DNA of 36,835 nucleotides, taken from assembly GCA_013151955.1 (NCBI GenBank), contig JAADHH010000047.1, positions 1-36,835 of the forward strand, written 5' to 3'. Shown here piece after piece: positions 18,328-27,798 of this stretch. This stretch comes from Chloroflexota bacterium (GTDB lineage Bacteria > Chloroflexota > Anaerolineae > Ardenticatenales > JAADHH01). Both the position numbers and the translations under genes were made by a program. A model generated the notes under the pieces. The model made no database searches and was not told the DNA's origin. It saw only the letters and a list, made by a program, of their open reading frames with translations. Numbering within the stretch: position 1 is the stretch's first letter; the number at the start of each line of letters is the position of its first letter.

Positions 18328-19023
18328 ATGCTCTTGATGCACAACGAGATTCTGTCGTTTGATCATCTCTAGCATGGCCAGGAACGTGGCTATGACCTCT
18401 TGCCGCGTCGAGGTACGGCGCAGGAGCTGGTGAAAGTGTACGCGCTTTCGTTTCGCCAGAATTTTTCCCAGCAGCTCGATCTTTTCGGCGACGGTCACCC
18501 GCAGCGGGCGTATGACCTTGTTTACTGAAGCCACCTGCGGACGCTGAGACAGCAGCGTTTGCAGCGTCTGGGCCAGATCGGCCGGCACGATCCCTTCCAA
18601 AAGGGGACGGGTCGGGAAGTCCGGCAGCGGCCCGCCACGTTTGTACGCGCGCAACCCCTTCGATTCCCTGTCTCGAAGTCCGGCAGCCACTTGTTTGAAT
18701 TGCCGGTACTCTTCCAGCCGTCGTGCCAGGGCTTCCGCCGGGTCCTCTTCCTCGGGAACGTCTTCTGCTTCCGGCTGGGGAAGCAACAGGCGCGATTTGA
18801 TGAGCATGAGTTGCGCGGCGACGGTCAGAAACTCTGCCAGCGTACTGGGTTCTATGGCCTCCAGCTTTTCGACGTACTCCAAATACTGGTCGGTAACAGC
18901 GCCCAAAGAGATCGCGGTGATGTCCAATTCGCGGCGTTCGATGAGATGCAGCAACAGGTCCAGTGGCCCTTCGAAAGCGGGCAACCGGACCGTGTAGTCT
19001 GTATTCGGCACGGGGTTAGCCAC
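18244..19023 (-). CDS. scpA: Segregation and condensation protein A
   Basis: YTVRLPAFEGPLDLLLHLIERRELDITAISLGAVTDQYLEYV...AEFLTVAAQLMLIKSRLLLP. Confidence 0.96.
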   Translation of the reverse strand: MANPVPNTDYTVRLPAFEGPLDLLLHLIERRELDITAISLGAVTDQYLEYVEKLEAIEPSTLAEFLTVAAQLMLIKSRLLLPQPEAEDVPEEEDPAEALARRLEEYRQFKQVAAGLRDRESKGLRAYKRGGPLPDFPTRPLLEGIVPADLAQTLQTLLSQRPQVASVNKVIRPLRVTVAEKIELLGKILAKRKRVHFHQLLRRTSTRQEVIATFLAMLEMIKRQNLVVHQEHLFGEITIELAPDPPSTPADEENADQDS

Positions 19024-19783
19024 CGGCCTGAAATTTTACGATGCGGGCGAAGCTGTCCACTTTCAGGGAAGCTCCGCCGACAAGGGCGCCATCTATGTCT
19101 GGTTGGGACATGAGCGTATCCACGTTGGCCGGTTTCACACTGCCGCCGTAGAGGATGCGCACGGCGTTGGCCACGTCGCGGCCGTGCAGTTCTGCGAGTA
19201 GCGCGCGGATGGCGGCGTGCATGGATTGTGCATCGGCCGGCGTGGCCGTGCGACCCGTGCCGATGGCCCAGAGCGGTTCGTAGGCAATCACCAAGTTGGC
19301 TACATCCTGGCCGGAGAAACCGTCCAGACAGGCCCGTCCCTGGGCGGTTACGACCGCTTTGGCCTGTCCGGCCTCACGCTGGTCCAGTGATTCGCCGACG
19401 CAGATGATCGGGCAAAGTTGGTTGTCCAGGGCTGTGCGAATCTTGCGGTTGATGAACGCGTTGCTTTCGCGGAAATATTGGCGGCGCTCGCTGTGCCCGA
19501 CGATGACGTAGGTGCAGCCGGCGTCGCGGAGCATGGCCGGCGAAATCTCGCCGGTGTAGGCCCCTCCCTCGGCCGGGTAGAGATTCTGCGCACCGAGCCG
19601 GACCGGCGCGTTCGATTTGCGAATCATGCGGCCCAGGGGATAGAGGGCCGTGAACGGTGGGCAGATCAGCACTTCACGGTCGACCGGGTTGCCCACCTCC
19701 TCGACCAGAGAGTCGAAGAATTGAATCGCTTCGCTGGCCGTCTTGTTCATCTTCCAGTTTCCTGCCATCAAGGGCGTACGCAT
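19016..19783 (-). CDS. tpiA: Triosephosphate isomerase
   Basis: MRTPLMAGNWKMNKT, VIVGHSERR, IAYEPLWAIGTG, ILYGGSVKPAN. Confidence 0.98.
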   Translation of the reverse strand: MRTPLMAGNWKMNKTASEAIQFFDSLVEEVGNPVDREVLICPPFTALYPLGRMIRKSNAPVRLGAQNLYPAEGGAYTGEISPAMLRDAGCTYVIVGHSERRQYFRESNAFINRKIRTALDNQLCPIICVGESLDQREAGQAKAVVTAQGRACLDGFSGQDVANLVIAYEPLWAIGTGRTATPADAQSMHAAIRALLAELHGRDVANAVRILYGGSVKPANVDTLMSQPDIDGALVGGASLKVDSFARIVKFQAGG

Positions 19784-19787
19784 GGGG

Positions 19788-22217
19788 TCACCTCCTTAGT
19801 TCACGTTTTTCAATATCTTCCTCACATTGGGTACAGTGTGCCTGTCGTTTGTTCTTTTCGACGAGCATTCCGCCGCACTTGGGGCAGGGTTGCGGCAGGG
19901 GTCGCTTCCAGGAGCTAAAATCGCACGTCGGATAGGTCGAGCAGCCATAGAAAATCCGCCCTTTGCGCGTGCGCCGCACAACCAGGTCGTGACTACACTT
20001 GGGGCACGAAACACCGATCGGTTCGAGGAGGGGTTTTGTGTTGCGGCAGGCCGGGTAGTTGCTGCAAGCGATGAATTTGCCGAAACGTCCGCGTTTGATG
20101 ACCAGGGGGTGTCCGCATTTTTCGCACATCTCACCGGTCGGCTGGTCCTCGACTTTTATCTTCTCGATTTGTTGCTCCGCCTGGGCCAATTGTTTGGAAA
20201 AAGGGCCATAGAATTCGTGGATGACTGGCACCCAGGCTATCTCCCCCTCGGCGATGCGGTCCAGGTTTTCTTCCATCTGAGCCGTGAATCCATAATCGAC
20301 GATGTTGGGGAAGTGCTTCACCAACAGGTCGTTGACAATGAAGCCCAGTTCGGTGGGGTGCAGTCGTCGCTGTTCTTGCTCCACATATCCCCGTGCTTGG
20401 ATCGTGGCCACGATCGGGGCGTAGGTGCTGGGTCGCCCGATGCCATACTCCTCCAAGGTTTTCACCAGCGAAGCTTCGGAATAGCGGGGCGGGGGCTGCG
20501 TAAAATGCTGTTCGGGAAGCAGCTCGATGAGGTCGGTGACTTCGCCGGCTGTGAGTGGCGGCAAAATCTTGTTCTTGGCCGAAGTTTTGTCCTCTTTATC
20601 CGAAGATTTTCTGGCCTGGGTCTCTTCGTAGATGCTCAGGAACCCCGGAAACTTGATGATCGAGCCGGTAGCACGAAACAGGTAATCCGGTTTTTTGGCC
20701 AGAGTGGAGAGTAGCGGCGCTGGCACGTGATCGGCATCGGGCGGGACGCGGCCTTCGGTATCCGCTACAACGTCTACGGCAGTTTGATCGTAGATCGCGG
20801 AGGCCATCTGGCTGGCGACGAATCGATTCCAGATCAATTGGTAGAGCCGCATTTGGTCTTTGTTCAGAAAGCCCTTGACGGAGGCGGGTGTGCGAAACAC
20901 ACGGGTCGGGCGAATGGCCTCGTGCGCTTCTTGGGCACGTTTGGCGCGTGTCTTATAAAAGTGTGGTTTCTTGGGCAAGAACTCCGGCCCATACTGATCG
21001 GCGATGAGTTTGCGGGCTGCTGCCTTTGCCTCGGCGGAAACATTCACCGAGTCGGTCCGCATATAGGTAATCAGGCCGGCCCGGCCCTCCGGTCCCAGGG
21101 CAATGCCTTCGTACAATTGTTGGGCCAAGCGCATCGTCCGTCGCGCACCGAAGCCCAGACGGCGAGAGGCTTCTTGCTGCAAGGTGCTGGTGGTGAAGGG
21201 GGCGGCGGGCCGGCGTGTCCGCTCCTTGCGTTTGACCGCGGTGACGACGTAGGACGCGCCCTCCAGGGCATCAACCAGGGCCTGGGAATCGGTTTCGTTC
21301 TTCAGGTCGGGTTTATTGCCGCGCAGGCGGTGCAACGCGGCCAAGAATGCACGTTTGGCCTTGGGCAACGCCGGGTCTCGCTTGGATAGGCGTGCTTCCA
21401 GGGACCAGTATTCGACCGGTTCAAAGGCTTTGATCTCTCGTTCTCGTTCGACGATGATGCGCAGGGCGACAGATTGCACACGCCCGGCCGAAAGTCCTCC
21501 CTGCACGTTGCGCCACAGCAACGGGGTGATCTGGTAGCCGACGAGGCGGTCCAATACGCGACGGGCTTGTTGGGCGTCCACGAGCTGGGCATTGATCTGG
21601 CGTGGATTGGCAAAGGCTTCTTCCACCGCCTTGCGTGTGATTTCATGGAACACGACGCGCTGGACAATGTCGCTGGGAATCTTCGCCGCCTCCACGACGT
21701 GCCAGGCGATGGCTTCCCCTTCCCTGTCGGGGTCTGTGGCCAGGTAGATTTCGCTGGCCTGTGCGCCAAGTTTTTGGAGTTCTTTGACGATCTCTCGTTT
21801 TTCTTTGGGTACGCGATAGGTGGGGGCGAAGTCATTTTCAATGTCCACGCTCAACCGGGATCGGAGGAGGTCGCGTACGTGTCCGACAGAGGCTTTGACG
21901 GCGTACCCTCGTCCTAGGAACTTGCCAATGGTTCGCGCCTTGGCCGGCGATTCGACGATGACCAGTTTGTCGCCGCCTCGTTTCCCTTTTCCGTTACGCG
22001 CCGCGCGCCGTTTGCGTTTGGGCCGCGCTTCGGGGGGCGGGGGGGTCATACCTTCGTGTGCAGGCGTCTTTCCCATGCGGAACATGCCCGTGCCGCAAAC
22101 AGAGCACACCCCTCGCGTGGCCGGTGTGCCGTTGGCGGTAAAGACGGGTTGCGCATCGTTCATCGGACGTTTCTCTTTACACTTCATGCAGTACGCTATG
22201 GTTTTGTCTTCAGACAT
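19788..22217 (-). CDS. topA: DNA topoisomerase I with an N-terminal DUF5679-like zinc ribbon and C-terminal topoisomerase zinc fingers
   Basis: KLVIVESPAKARTIGKFLG Toprim, LATDPDREGEAIAWH, GLITYMRTDS active site, C-terminal four-Cys fingers; N-terminal AYCMKCKEKRPM...GTPATRGVCSVCGTGMFRMG. Confidence 0.97.
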   Translation of the reverse strand: MSEDKTIAYCMKCKEKRPMNDAQPVFTANGTPATRGVCSVCGTGMFRMGKTPAHEGMTPPPPEARPKRKRRAARNGKGKRGGDKLVIVESPAKARTIGKFLGRGYAVKASVGHVRDLLRSRLSVDIENDFAPTYRVPKEKREIVKELQKLGAQASEIYLATDPDREGEAIAWHVVEAAKIPSDIVQRVVFHEITRKAVEEAFANPRQINAQLVDAQQARRVLDRLVGYQITPLLWRNVQGGLSAGRVQSVALRIIVEREREIKAFEPVEYWSLEARLSKRDPALPKAKRAFLAALHRLRGNKPDLKNETDSQALVDALEGASYVVTAVKRKERTRRPAAPFTTSTLQQEASRRLGFGARRTMRLAQQLYEGIALGPEGRAGLITYMRTDSVNVSAEAKAAARKLIADQYGPEFLPKKPHFYKTRAKRAQEAHEAIRPTRVFRTPASVKGFLNKDQMRLYQLIWNRFVASQMASAIYDQTAVDVVADTEGRVPPDADHVPAPLLSTLAKKPDYLFRATGSIIKFPGFLSIYEETQARKSSDKEDKTSAKNKILPPLTAGEVTDLIELLPEQHFTQPPPRYSEASLVKTLEEYGIGRPSTYAPIVATIQARGYVEQEQRRLHPTELGFIVNDLLVKHFPNIVDYGFTAQMEENLDRIAEGEIAWVPVIHEFYGPFSKQLAQAEQQIEKIKVEDQPTGEMCEKCGHPLVIKRGRFGKFIACSNYPACRNTKPLLEPIGVSCPKCSHDLVVRRTRKGRIFYGCSTYPTCDFSSWKRPLPQPCPKCGGMLVEKNKRQAHCTQCEEDIEKRELRR

Positions 22218-22235
22218 AAAGGCTCCTTTTACGGC

Positions 22236-22490
22236 CTAGCAGCTTGTCGGAGAAAGAATCATGGGACACAGATTTGCAGGATAAACACAGATTGTGCGAT
22301 GATTTGGGTATCTTCTCAATATTCCGGGGCGAAGAAGTTCGACTTTTACCAAAAGTCGAACTTCTGGGTCGCCCCACCCCGTTTTATTGAGATTATTGAG
22401 AAGATACTGATTTGGCCTGAAAATCTGTGTGTCTCTGTGATAATCTGTGTCCTGATAAGGGAAAAACAGACCTCTCCGACAGCCTGCTAG
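22236..22490. repeat. Giant imperfect inverted repeat (~255 bp), MITE-like or terminator-like
   Basis: Ends CTAGCAGCTTGTCGGAGA and TCTCCGACAGCCTGCTAG, internal paired GGACACAGATT and TATCTTCTCAAT blocks, core AGAAGTTCGACTTTT-ACC-AAAAGTCGAACTTCT (22333-22365). Confidence 0.85.
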
Positions 22491-23554
22491 AGATATTGAT
22501 CCTGTTTCTTGCGGGCCAGTTCATCGACTAGTTTTTTTACATCTTGCGCGCGGTCTTTCGGGCAAATCAGCACGACATCATCGGTGTCTACAATGATCAG
22601 GTCTTCTACGCCCAACGTGGCGACCATGCGGCCGGCGGAATAGACGAGTGTTTGGCGTGTGTCCATTGCCAGGTGGTCACCAAGCGAGACGTTGCCATCG
22701 GAGTCGCTGGGCAGGATGTTGAGCAGGGCGGCCCAACTGCCCACGTCACTCCACCCGACGTCCGCCGGCACGACGACAACGTTGTCGGACCGTTCGAGGA
22801 TTCCGACATCAATTGATTCTGACGGTACAGTTTGCCAGAGGCGGTCGAGTACGGTTTCTTCCGCTTCGTCCACGCAGGCCGCTTCGATATCCAGCAGGCT
22901 CTGGTGTAACGCCGGCATCCAGCGGGCCATTTCGTCCATGATTGTCGAAGCCTGCCAGGCAAAGATGCCGCTATTCCAAAGGTAGCGCCCGCTTTCTACA
23001 AATTGGCGCGCGGTCTCTGGGTTTGGTTTTTCGGTGAACCGGGCCACGCGGAACGCCGGGTGTCCACCGGGGTGTCCAAGGGCGCGGCCCTTCTCGATGT
23101 ATCCGTACCCTGTTTCTGGGTGGGCCGGTTGGATGCCTAGCGTGACCAGGAACCCGTCACGTGCTACGTCCGCAGCGGCTTGCAACGTGTCTCGAAAATC
23201 TTTGTCGCGGAGGATGTGGTGGTCGGCGTGAAGGGAGAAGAGGACAGCGTTCGGGTCGCGACGGCGCACCTGTAAGACGCCGAGGCCAATGGCCGGTGCT
23301 GTGCCCCGGCCCATTGGTTCCCCGACCACTTGACCGGCGGGCAAATGGGGCAATTGTCCGCGGACTTCGTCCACGTAGGCACGGCCGGTGATGACAAAGA
23401 TGTTCTCCGGAGGAAAGAGGGGGGCTATGCGGTCATAGGTCACCTGCAACATCGTGCGCGTGGCGAGCAGGTCGAGCAATTGTTTGGGTCGTGTGCGACG
23501 ACTGCGCGGCCACAGACGGGTGCCCACACCGCCGGCGAGAATCAGAGCATACAT
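22487..23554 (-). CDS. manC: Mannose-1-phosphate guanylyltransferase
   Basis: MYALILAGGVGTRLWPRSRRTRPKQLLDL, EKPNPETA, YLWNSGIFAW, DVGWSDVGSWAAL. Confidence 0.95.
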   Translation of the reverse strand: MYALILAGGVGTRLWPRSRRTRPKQLLDLLATRTMLQVTYDRIAPLFPPENIFVITGRAYVDEVRGQLPHLPAGQVVGEPMGRGTAPAIGLGVLQVRRRDPNAVLFSLHADHHILRDKDFRDTLQAAADVARDGFLVTLGIQPAHPETGYGYIEKGRALGHPGGHPAFRVARFTEKPNPETARQFVESGRYLWNSGIFAWQASTIMDEMARWMPALHQSLLDIEAACVDEAEETVLDRLWQTVPSESIDVGILERSDNVVVVPADVGWSDVGSWAALLNILPSDSDGNVSLGDHLAMDTRQTLVYSAGRMVATLGVEDLIIVDTDDVVLICPKDRAQDVKKLVDELARKKQDQYL

Positions 23555-23642
23555 AGCTTTCTCCGTTCATTGTTGTGTGTGATGAAAATAGACAACAGGC
23601 TGCGGACGACCTCATATTGTCTATCGCCCGTTTTCGCGATAC

Positions 23643-25169
23643 TCAACCGAGAGATTCCTGAAAAAGCATCATTTGATGCGCTTGATTTGAGTAACGCGAC
23701 ATCTGTCGTTCCGCTAGCCGCCTTGCAACCGGTGTCCAGCGGTCGAGCGTCTTTGCAAGGGCTGCCAGATCAAGAACATTGAGAAGCTTGGCCGTTATAG
23801 GCCGCTTCGAATCCCAGAAGATGAGTGACGACCAGAACTCAGTTGCAAGCGAAGAAGTGACCAGTTCGTAGAGGACATCACACTCCGCTTCCGAGTCGCA
23901 TGGAAACAAGTAGCAAGTATCGTCCAGTACAATGGGCTGTCCATCGCAAGGGCCGACCTTGGAAAACTTGAGCTCCTTATAAAGTCCAGAAATTGCTACC
24001 TTCCATGCCGTAAGCGAATAGGGGCCGATTCCAAAGATTGAAAACGGAGGTCTTTTCTTGTAGATCGAGCTTCCGCGCTTGTCGAGGATGTCGGAGTGGG
24101 AGAGCAGGTATTGCCAAGCGAGCGGAGCGCGGCGCTCAAGGTCCAGAGGCGATTCCTCCATAGACCGGTGAGGGATCAAGACGAACTTACGTGGCTTACG
24201 CCCATGAACAACGTCGGAACTTTTCAGGAGAGGAAAAACAACGTCGGCTTCAATAGAAACGCGCTCCCCCAAGCCATTGATGAGGATGCCTTGTTTCTGT
24301 GAGAATACAAACACCCGACTACTGTCATGCTTGACGCCCGAGCGCCATCCAACGAGTCCGTCGCGGTACAAGAAGGCGAGACGGTCGTATGCCTTTGGGT
24401 CGGCCACAAGGCGGCCCTCGCGCATACCAAATCGCGATGAAGGCGTTGTAGAGTGCAAGGTCTCGTAGACATCGCAATCTGTCGTTCTCGAACCTGGGTT
24501 CAAGCGCACTACAAGTAAGCAGGCATCAACCGAAGCACCGAACTCTTGAAAAGCGTTTATTCGATAGATTGCGGCCGACTCAATTTGAGTGCGCCTAGAC
24601 CAGGAGAAGTAGAGAATCTTTCTGGCGACAGTGGTTTTACAGAGAACGGCCATCGCCCCCACTCGACCCTCCAGCCACCTCATGGACTCACGCAGCATCC
24701 ACTCAGAAATGTCGAAGTTAGATCGGCCAGTGAGAGCATCGATTCCGCGCAGGCCATCCATATTGATTTTTTGTGGTAGGTTCGCGCCGCCGAGTGATCC
24801 CACCGCAGCGTTAGTTACCCAAGGAGGATTGCCAATTACAAGGAGGGGGTCGGGCAAATTGGACAGCACACGATCCCAAGGCACCTTGAAGAAATCACCG
24901 CACTCGACCCGCGCGTTCGGATGATTGGCAACAATCTCTTGGGAAACCTGCACATACGTCGGGTTGCGGTCGAGACCCCGCACAGTAGTCGCATTGGGGA
25001 AGGCATGGAGGGAGGCATCCAGAAACGCACCCTTCCCGCACGTAGGTTCCAGTATGGAGGAGGGTGACAGGCCTGTATGTACCAGTAGCCTGCAGACCTC
25101 ACGTGCAAGGCGAGAGGGGGTTTGAAAATCCCCAAACTCAACCTTCTGCTTCGCTTGTCCCATGCTCAT
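23643..25169 (-). CDS. N6-adenine DNA methyltransferase-like protein (NPPW), orphan
   Basis: Motif I ILEPTCGKGAFL, catalytic LLVIGNPPWVTNA, long C-terminal region that could hold the target-recognition domain (inferred). Confidence 0.85.
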   Translation of the reverse strand: MSMGQAKQKVEFGDFQTPSRLAREVCRLLVHTGLSPSSILEPTCGKGAFLDASLHAFPNATTVRGLDRNPTYVQVSQEIVANHPNARVECGDFFKVPWDRVLSNLPDPLLVIGNPPWVTNAAVGSLGGANLPQKINMDGLRGIDALTGRSNFDISEWMLRESMRWLEGRVGAMAVLCKTTVARKILYFSWSRRTQIESAAIYRINAFQEFGASVDACLLVVRLNPGSRTTDCDVYETLHSTTPSSRFGMREGRLVADPKAYDRLAFLYRDGLVGWRSGVKHDSSRVFVFSQKQGILINGLGERVSIEADVVFPLLKSSDVVHGRKPRKFVLIPHRSMEESPLDLERRAPLAWQYLLSHSDILDKRGSSIYKKRPPFSIFGIGPYSLTAWKVAISGLYKELKFSKVGPCDGQPIVLDDTCYLFPCDSEAECDVLYELVTSSLATEFWSSLIFWDSKRPITAKLLNVLDLAALAKTLDRWTPVARRLAERQMSRYSNQAHQMMLFQESLG

Positions 25170-25262
25170 TTAACGCGATCCACCCCTTGGACTGTGCCCG
25201 CTTTGTCAAGCACTCGCCGGTATTGGACGGGGCCTTTCAAAGTTCTTATGTTTGTTTTTGTA

Positions 25263-25342
25263 GGACACAGATTTTCACAGAAAAACACAGATAAAACATG
25301 TAGAAAAAATCTGTGTGCGAAGCCTGTGTACATCTGTGTTCC
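25263..25342. repeat. ACACAGATT-type intergenic repeat cluster with inverted arms
   Basis: GGACACAGATTTTCACAGAAAAACACAGAT ... AATCTGTGTGCGAAGCCTGTGTACATCTGTGTTCC. Confidence 0.85.
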
Positions 25343-25425
25343 TCGTCCTTTTGTCAACTGTCCCGTCAGGGACCCCGTTTTCCGATCAAGGTCTCGGACA
25401 GTCGTAGGAATTTTGAAAAGCCCTG
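25336..25425 (+). repeat. Copy 2 of the exact 90-bp direct repeat
   Basis: Identical to 1-90; can fold with ACTGTCC/GGACAGT and GGGACC/GGTCTC stems. Confidence 0.97.
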
Positions 25426-25570
25426 GGTATTGGAGCCGCCATTGCAAGGCATTGGAAATCGTCAGGTACCCAATCTGATGTCTGCAAACACCCTCGCCTC
25501 GCTTTTGAGGCGCTCCACTGTTAACTTGGTCACTCGTGCTCGTCTTTCTGCCGCAACGACAACGCCCCGG

Positions 25571-26203
25571 TCACGGGGCGCTCGTCGCTGACGGCGTGGC
25601 GATGGCTTCTGGTGTGGCGGTTTGCGTGACGGCCGGCGTTGCGGTGAACGTCGGCGTGGGCGTTGGTTTGCGCGGTGGCTTGGTAATCAGCCGGCGTAGG
25701 TCGTCAATCAGGCTGCTGGTTACCAGGTAGATCGCCGGGTTGTCATTTTGCTGCACGTAGTAGGAAAATCCTTGCGGGTTTTTGTCCCCAACCTGTAGGG
25801 TTTGGGTTTGGTTCTCGGTCAGGCCGATATCCACGGTCATTGTATGGGTGACGAGTCCGAAGGGGGCGAGGTCGGCCGGCGGGTTGGTGATCACCCGGCT
25901 GGCCGTGATCTTCGCCAAGCGGCTCGTCAGGCTGTTCAACCGTGTGGCGTCGGCTGTATCTGTGATGGGGGCTTCGATTTGCCACGTCCCGCCGGAATCT
26001 TTCACCAGCCGGGCCTCCTGCTTCGTTTGCAGGTCGTGTACTTCGAGGCGATTGATGTGGTCGGCGGGAAGGCTCCACAATGTGGAGACGCTGGGTGTCG
26101 GGGTCGCGGATGGCGTTTGCCCGCTGCCCATTTCGCCAAAGTAAACGTATGCTCCCAAAGCGATGAGCACAACCACCAGGATGATCGTGTTTCTTGTGTT
26201 CAT
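25571..26203 (-). CDS. DUF4340-like protein of the ABC operon
   Basis: N-terminal TM then WSLPADHINRLEVHDLQTKQEARLVKDSGGTWQIEAPI...QTLQVGDKNPQGFSYYVQQNDNPAIYLV. Confidence 0.85.
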   Translation of the reverse strand: MNTRNTIILVVVLIALGAYVYFGEMGSGQTPSATPTPSVSTLWSLPADHINRLEVHDLQTKQEARLVKDSGGTWQIEAPITDTADATRLNSLTSRLAKITASRVITNPPADLAPFGLVTHTMTVDIGLTENQTQTLQVGDKNPQGFSYYVQQNDNPAIYLVTSSLIDDLRRLITKPPRKPTPTPTFTATPAVTQTATPEAIATPSATSAP

Positions 26204-26213
26204 TATTCCCTCC

Positions 26214-27782
26214 TCAACGCCGTCGCCACCAGATAACCCCGCCCAGGATCAGCACCAGGGTCGGAATGAGGATCGTGGTCACAACGAAAATGAAGTTGCT
26301 CTGCGGGCGGGTGAGGATGAGCGAATGTTGTGCGGGAGGCTTCGGACGGATGGAGATCAGCGTTTCCTCCTCGCTCAGCCAGTTGATGGCGTTCAGGAAC
26401 AGGTCGGTATTTCCAAACGCTCCGCGCACAGACTGCAACACACCATTTGAAACGAAGTCGGAATCGCCGATGACGATCAATCTCGCTTTGGGGGCCTGTG
26501 TTTTCCCGTTGGTCGCGGGTGCGTTGCTGCCTCCCTTTTCGATGACGGCAGCGATTGTGAGGGGTCCCTTGGTGTCTTTTCCGTTGTCGAACCTGACTTT
26601 CTGGTTTTGGAAGTCGGTCTCTCCCCAACTGTCCGGTGATGTCTGGATCAGTGGGGTGACGAGCACGTCGGCGGGTTTGTCCGCCGGCAGGTTGAGCGAA
26701 CGGGCCAGGGGGAAGAAGCTGGTAAGGCCACCCATGTCTTTGGTGATCTGGTGGAATGGGTAATGAGAGACGAGCGGCGAGCCGACATCTCCGAAGAAAG
26801 AGCTCGAGGGGTCAATCACGGCGTCATTGCGAAAGGCGACCCCATACTTGGTCAGAAGGTCTCCCAACGGGTCGGGAAGTTTGGGGTCGGACATGACCAA
26901 CAGGTTTCCCCCCTTGTCCACGTAATCTGTCAGCCGTTGCAACTCTTCGTTCACCAGGGGGAGTTGCGGGGCCGCCAGCACAACCACGGCAGCATCGCTG
27001 GGCACGGTGTTGGTCACGGCCAGATTGAGCGATTTGACCGTATAGTTGTCTTTCTGCAAAAGGCCGCTGATCTGGCTGTAGCCGCCTTGGGCGCTCGATT
27101 TAGGGTCTCGTTCTTGATGGCCGGTGACGAAATAGACGACCGGGCTCTGGTCTCGCGAGACTTTGATGATGGCGCTGGTGAAGTCTTGTTCTTGCAGGCC
27201 AAAGATGTTCTGTTTCTTGTCGCCGCGCTGGAAGACCAACGTCCCATAACTGGTGATCTGGAACTGGCGAGCCAGGGCCGGTTTCAAGTCCGGGTCTACG
27301 AACTCGTAGGTAAATTTGTCGGTGCGGGCGGCATATTCCTTGAGCAGGTCTTCGGCGTCTTGCCGGCGATTGTTTGTTTGTTGGAAGAAGGCCGTCACAT
27401 GAATCGGCGCTTTCAGGTTGGCCAGCACCTGCGTTGTTTGCGCGGAGAGGGAGAACTTCTTTTCGGCTGTCAGGTCGATCCGTTTGGCGTGTCGTACGCC
27501 CAGGAAGTTCAGCAAGGCGATGATACCCAGAAAGGCCACCGACATGATGACGGCGTTCGACCCGTAGCGCGCCTGGCGACCGGTGACTGCTGCGCGTACG
27601 GTGGCCGGATTGGTGAGCACGGCCAGGCCGATGAGAGCGGCCCCGATGACCAGCGGAGCTTCGGCGCGCATGTTGAACTGGCCGGTGATGACCCAGATGA
27701 GCAACCCCACGACGAGGAGCGCCACCCCTCCCAGGCCGAGGGAAAGGCTTGCCTTTTTGACGTTTTCGTACAGTCTGTTCAC
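26214..27782 (-). CDS. GldG-family ABC transporter auxiliary protein
   Basis: KRIDLTAEKKFSLSAQTTQVLANLKAPIHVTAFFQ...EYAARTDKFTYEFVDPDLKP; N- and C-terminal TMs. GTG start at 27782 is preferred to the longer track ORF. Confidence 0.9.
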   Translation of the reverse strand: MNRLYENVKKASLSLGLGGVALLVVGLLIWVITGQFNMRAEAPLVIGAALIGLAVLTNPATVRAAVTGRQARYGSNAVIMSVAFLGIIALLNFLGVRHAKRIDLTAEKKFSLSAQTTQVLANLKAPIHVTAFFQQTNNRRQDAEDLLKEYAARTDKFTYEFVDPDLKPALARQFQITSYGTLVFQRGDKKQNIFGLQEQDFTSAIIKVSRDQSPVVYFVTGHQERDPKSSAQGGYSQISGLLQKDNYTVKSLNLAVTNTVPSDAAVVVLAAPQLPLVNEELQRLTDYVDKGGNLLVMSDPKLPDPLGDLLTKYGVAFRNDAVIDPSSSFFGDVGSPLVSHYPFHQITKDMGGLTSFFPLARSLNLPADKPADVLVTPLIQTSPDSWGETDFQNQKVRFDNGKDTKGPLTIAAVIEKGGSNAPATNGKTQAPKARLIVIGDSDFVSNGVLQSVRGAFGNTDLFLNAINWLSEEETLISIRPKPPAQHSLILTRPQSNFIFVVTTILIPTLVLILGGVIWWRRR

Positions 27783-27798
27783 GACGAAACCTCCACGA

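Noticed and set aside
23588-23624. ATAGACAA...TTGTCTAT 8-bp inverted repeat upstream of manC
   Set aside because: Short arms with a 21-bp gap; could be an operator but too weak to separate from chance.
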